8,081 nucleotides of DNA, taken from contig QMRW01000054.1 of NCBI GenBank assembly GCA_003650785.1, positions 1 to 8,081 of the forward strand, given 5' to 3'. This document shows positions 5,983 through 8,081 of this stretch, piece after piece. The notes beneath the pieces are model-generated. The model was not told the origin of the DNA. It made no database searches and saw only the letters and a list, made by a program, of their open reading frames with translations. Positions within the stretch are counted from its first letter, which is position 1; each line of letters begins with the position of its first letter. Source of the stretch: Thermoprotei archaeon (GTDB taxonomy: Archaea > Thermoproteota > Thermoprotei > Thermofilales > B20-G17). The position numbers and the translations under genes were made by a program.

Positions 5983-6144
5983 TATCAAAAAGTCAGCTTA
6001 TACTCTTAGACCTCGAATAAGGGGAGAACATTCGTATTAAAAACACTTACACAGAACTCTGCCTTAACATTTGAACATATGGGACTCCTATGTGATCATC
6101 CTTCTCCCTATTAGTTAAAGGAAAGGTTTGATATAATCAGTATT

Positions 6145-6561
6145 TTAAACTAAGGATCTTAGTATCCTATAGGCTTCCTCTGGAGATTGTACTCTTAGAG
6201 TCAGCCTCTCGAAAGGACAAACTGTTCTCTTCTCTCTGTCTAATATTACTGGTACTAATTTTTTAAACTCGAATTCTATATTATTCTCCGCTAGGACTCT
6301 TAATCCACTCTCGCTTAGAACTTCAGCAAATACTCCTTTAACTTTCGAATAGGCTAAAAGAAGAGCAGCTGCTTTTCCAACAACTTTATCGGCTACTGAG
6401 GATTCCCACATCTTATGTTTAAGGCTAATTACAGCTTTTACCAGATCTACTATTCCTGAAGCCGATGATTCATAGAGAACTGTTCCATTCTTGACTATGA
6501 CTAGAGACAATTTTCTCTCGTTTAGTATTCTTTTTGCTAATTTCAAATCTTCCTTCAGCAC
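6145..6561 (-). CDS. DUF1893 family protein (deaminase-like fold, TM1506 type)
   Basis: The 138-residue product matches the DUF1893 pattern along its length. It starts with the LAKRILNERKLSLVIVKNGTVLYES helix and strands (8-32). Next come VADKVVGKAAALLLAY (56-71) and VKGVFAEVLSESGLRVLAENNIEFEFKKLVPVILDREK (74-111), then CPFERL (115-120) and a C-terminal helix containing SPEEAYRIL. The family is known from structural work to share the cytidine-deaminase-like fold, but its reaction is not established. The D-K-V-x-G-K-A-A-A core and the C-P-F-E block are the conserved features and are intact. The start is GTG; GGGATGAT lies directly upstream on the same strand and could pair with 16S rRNA, though its spacing is very short, so the TTG at residue 6 is a possible alternative. 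An AT-rich box near 6595-6603 may be the promoter. The neighbours give no functional clue. Confidence 0.85.
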   Translation of the reverse strand: MLKEDLKLAKRILNERKLSLVIVKNGTVLYESSASGIVDLVKAVISLKHKMWESSVADKVVGKAAALLLAYSKVKGVFAEVLSESGLRVLAENNIEFEFKKLVPVILDREKRTVCPFERLTLRVQSPEEAYRILRSLV

Positions 6562-6773
6562 ATCATCCCTAAGATGAGATCCTTATGGTAATTAAAGAGT
6601 TTAGCTTACGTATAACTCTAGAAGGCCTAAAATGTGAGTTATCAACTATAGATGAGTAAACATTTCCGAGTCAGTATTCGAAATCTTTGAAACTATCAGT
6701 AAATGCCTTACCTATGGGAGACATTAATTCATATCCTATCTATACTCACTAATGCTAGACTATTTTCTTATCA

Positions 6774-7571
6774 TTATCTGATGAGTCCAAATTTTCTAAG
6801 TATATCCAGAACACCCCTACCATGGGGTAGAGGGGAAATATAGCCCCCAGCCCTTTTCACAGCCTCTATGACCTCTTTATCCGCATTTGATACCGTTGCT
6901 GGTATGAAGCCGTATCTTCCATCTAACATTTCTATATCATGTGGACCATCACCTATACACAGTACTCTTGAGTACTCTATACCCCAGTACTCTGCCAGTA
7001 CTTTTAGAGTCTCTCCTTTTCCAGCAAAGGGAAGTAGTACCTGCACCAGGCGCCATAGGCGATTACATTTAAAGTTGAGCTTCTTCTCTTCTATTTTCCT
7101 CTTAAGGTAATGGATAGCTTCTCTCGCCTCCTCTTCCTCCTTGAAAATCAGTCCTGCTATATGCTTCTGTATGGCTCTATCTTCATCAATCCATAACTCA
7201 ACTCTAAATCCAATCTCTCTAAGCTCCTTTAGGGTCTCTCTAAGTAGATCCATAGCTATAGGTAAGACATTTAGCCAAGCCCTATCTATCCTACTGTTAT
7301 GTTCTACTAATGGGAAGTATCGATTAATATATAAAATATAGATCTCTTGCTCGTTAGCTATGAGTGCATGAGGAATTCCAATCTCGGCACCCAGACCTCC
7401 CCGCTTCAAGAATCTTAACTGTACTTCAAGCTCTCTTCCAGAAGCCGTGGTAATCTTAATTCCTCTCTTATCTAGTTGTAGAAGTGCATCTCTTAACTCT
7501 GGCAGTATTGTTCCGTTAGGCTCTAACATAGTTCCATCGAGATCAATTGCTACGAGCTCGATTTGAGACAT
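6774..7571 (-). CDS. HAD-superfamily phosphatase, subfamily IIB (Cof / mannosyl-3-phosphoglycerate phosphatase-like)
   Basis: All four HAD motifs are visible in this 265-residue protein. Motif I is AIDLDGTM (8-15), with nucleophile Asp10 and acid/base Asp12. Motif II is TTASGRE (41-47) with Ser44. The motif III lysine lies in AGKGETL (183-189), and motif IV is GDGPHDIEML (207-216), with Asp208 and Asp212 binding Mg2+. Between residues about 85 and 175 lies a cap domain of the IIB type, which sets substrate choice. IIB members dephosphorylate sugar phosphates, mannosyl-3-phosphoglycerate, sucrose-6-phosphate or phosphoglycolate; I cannot choose among these. The enzyme should be cytoplasmic. 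The start is supported by GAGAGGA (7574-7580) just upstream and a TATA box at 7616-7621. It is divergent from the oligogalacturonate-lyase-like gene, so a role in sugar metabolism is possible but unproven. Confidence 0.9.
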   Translation of the reverse strand: MSQIELVAIDLDGTMLEPNGTILPELRDALLQLDKRGIKITTASGRELEVQLRFLKRGGLGAEIGIPHALIANEQEIYILYINRYFPLVEHNSRIDRAWLNVLPIAMDLLRETLKELREIGFRVELWIDEDRAIQKHIAGLIFKEEEEAREAIHYLKRKIEEKKLNFKCNRLWRLVQVLLPFAGKGETLKVLAEYWGIEYSRVLCIGDGPHDIEMLDGRYGFIPATVSNADKEVIEAVKRAGGYISPLPHGRGVLDILRKFGLIR

Positions 7572-7615
7572 AGTCCTCTCAGGCCTTCATCCTCGTCTTG
7601 GTACCAGTTCATTCA

Positions 7616-7621
7616 TATAAA
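7616..7621 (-). promoter_or_regulatory. TATA box of the HAD phosphatase gene
   Basis: TTTATA on the minus strand, flanked by ATA and TGAATG, predicts transcription from near 7592 and a leader of about 20 bases. A GAGAGGA site (7574-7580) follows, only 2 bases from the ATG. Confidence 0.5.
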
Positions 7622-7675
7622 TATGTATTGAGAAGTTACAGAGCTTGTAGATTAAGAAAGGCATAGAGTATCCTA

Positions 7676-7690
7676 AGTACTAGTAGTACT
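7676..7690. promoter_or_regulatory. 15-bp odd palindrome in the divergent intergenic region
   Basis: AGTACTA and TAGTACT are exact reverse complements around a single central G. The site lies between the divergent HAD and oligogalacturonate-lyase-like promoters, about 55 bases upstream of the HAD TATA box and about 120 bases upstream of the lyase TATA-like box. It may be a regulator-binding site, but no regulator gene is present in the window. Confidence 0.35.
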
Positions 7691-7812
7691 CGATAAGAAT
7701 AGGACTTCTGATGCAGAACTATTATAGATCGACTGGGAAGCAATAGAGGAAGTTTTTAGGTTAAGTACATTACATCAACACAGCACTAAGTTGGATAGTA
7801 TTACTAGAGTGA

Positions 7813-7821
7813 ATTATATTA
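7813..7821 (+). promoter_or_regulatory. Possible TATA box for the oligogalacturonate-lyase-like gene
   Basis: ATTATATTA lies about 40 bases before the ATG and would place the transcription start near 7842. The region is AT-rich throughout, so other elements are possible. Confidence 0.3.
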
Positions 7822-7858
7822 AGGCTTATTAATCCAATATAACTATCTCGATGAGAAT

Positions 7859-8081
7859 ATGGCTGTAGGAGAGGCATATAAGTTAGAGTATAAAACTCTA
7901 AAAGACCCGTATACTGGGGTTGAATTTCTCAAGTTGACTGATGGTAGAGGAAATACAGTACATCCCTACTTTACTCAACCTCTATTTTCCTCAAATGGAG
8001 AGACCATACTCCTCACTTCTGATAGGACAGGAGAATGGCAACTTTATAAATTGGATATACCGGATAGGATTATTACACAAC
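7859..8081 (+). CDS. Oligogalacturonate-lyase-like protein (PL22 type), N-terminal part
   Basis: Only 74 residues are present before the right edge. The segment KDPYTGVEFLKLTDGRGNTVHPYFTQPLFSSNGETILLTSDRTGEWQLYKLDI has the order seen at the start of oligogalacturonate lyases: D-P-x-T-G, then x-L-T, then a Y-F-x-x-x-x-F-S-x-x-G-x-x-I-L blade and an LYxLDI strand. Those enzymes are beta-propellers that split di- and trigalacturonate by beta-elimination, using Mn2+ and an active site further along the chain, which is outside this window. A TolB-like or other propeller protein cannot be excluded from the N-terminus alone. No signal peptide is visible, consistent with a cytoplasmic enzyme acting on imported oligomers. 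The ATG at 7859 has no strong Shine-Dalgarno site. With the upstream oxidoreductase it hints at pectin or uronate use. Confidence 0.7.
   Translation, partial: MAVGEAYKLEYKTLKDPYTGVEFLKLTDGRGNTVHPYFTQPLFSSNGETILLTSDRTGEWQLYKLDIPDRIITQ

Larger units (their letters stand above)
5603..6144. other. 542-base gene-free gap holding RNA-like elements
   Basis: This gap separates the vapB start from the end of the DUF1893 gene, both on the minus strand. No ORF of credible length or composition is present. From left to right it holds the vapBC operator and TATA box, the IS200/IS605-like right end with putative guide, a weak hairpin plus T-run, a perfect 7-bp hairpin and a C/D-box-like sequence. In 5983-6144 I see only GCTGA pairing with TCAGC (5978-5982 with 5993-5997) and otherwise nothing recognisable. 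Confidence 0.55.

Noticed and set aside
6959..7003. Repeated AGTACT-type words
   Set aside because: They lie inside the HAD coding sequence and are explained by Val, Leu and Tyr codons. They are not evenly spaced, so I do not treat them as operator copies or a repeat array.
6868..7341. Two plus-strand ORFs opposite the HAD phosphatase gene
   Set aside because: They are rich in Ser and low-complexity runs from reading the opposite strand of a gene with all HAD motifs intact.
7579..7590. Three-codon upstream ORF (ATG to TGA) in the HAD gene leader on the minus strand
   Set aside because: It begins almost at the predicted transcription start and is too short to judge. Its stop overlaps the likely Shine-Dalgarno site by chance as easily as by design.

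Overview
The window looks like a chromosomal segment of a hyperthermophilic or thermoacidophilic archaeon of the Thermoprotei (Thermoproteota). The evidence is an AT-rich genome, archaeal TATA boxes about 25 to 30 bases from short or absent leaders, Shine-Dalgarno-like GGGGTGA/GGAG sites, GTG and TTG starts, and a gene set of CutA, DUF1893, VapBC and HEPN/nucleotidyltransferase proteins. The genus cannot be fixed from what I see.

Layout, left to right. Bases 2-346 hold the C-terminal end of an unassigned, strand-rich protein cut by the window edge. Bases 469-1423 hold a two-gene cluster: a nucleotidyltransferase-fold protein followed by CutA. Bases 1688-1978 hold a short HEPN-domain protein that appears to lack its C-terminal helix. 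Bases 2139-4552 hold two plus-strand genes that suggest sugar or sugar-acid catabolism: a uroporphyrinogen-decarboxylase-fold protein without the usual zinc-ligand motif, and a Gfo/Idh/MocA NAD(P)-dependent oxidoreductase. Bases 4553-4908 are noncoding with nothing recognised.

On the minus strand, 4909-5602 is a VapBC-type toxin-antitoxin operon. It is preceded by a perfect 9-bp inverted repeat next to its TATA box, which is the likely autoregulatory operator.

The 542-base gap at 5603-6144 is the most interesting part. Bases 5671-5770 read as a solo right end of an IS200/IS605-type transposon: two tight hairpins, a GGCGGGGAG block and a terminal TTCAA, with no tnpB gene beside it. Such right ends encode the omega-RNA that guides TnpB, so this may be an orphan guide RNA or a relic. 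A separate C/D-box sRNA-like sequence lies at 5934-5982.

Bases 6145-7571 hold two minus-strand genes, a DUF1893 (deaminase-fold) protein and a HAD-IIB phosphatase. The window ends with the start of an oligogalacturonate-lyase-like gene (7859 onward), divergent from the HAD gene. With the oxidoreductase and the UroD-like gene, it suggests that this neighbourhood handles pectin or other uronate sugars. That link rests on proximity only.
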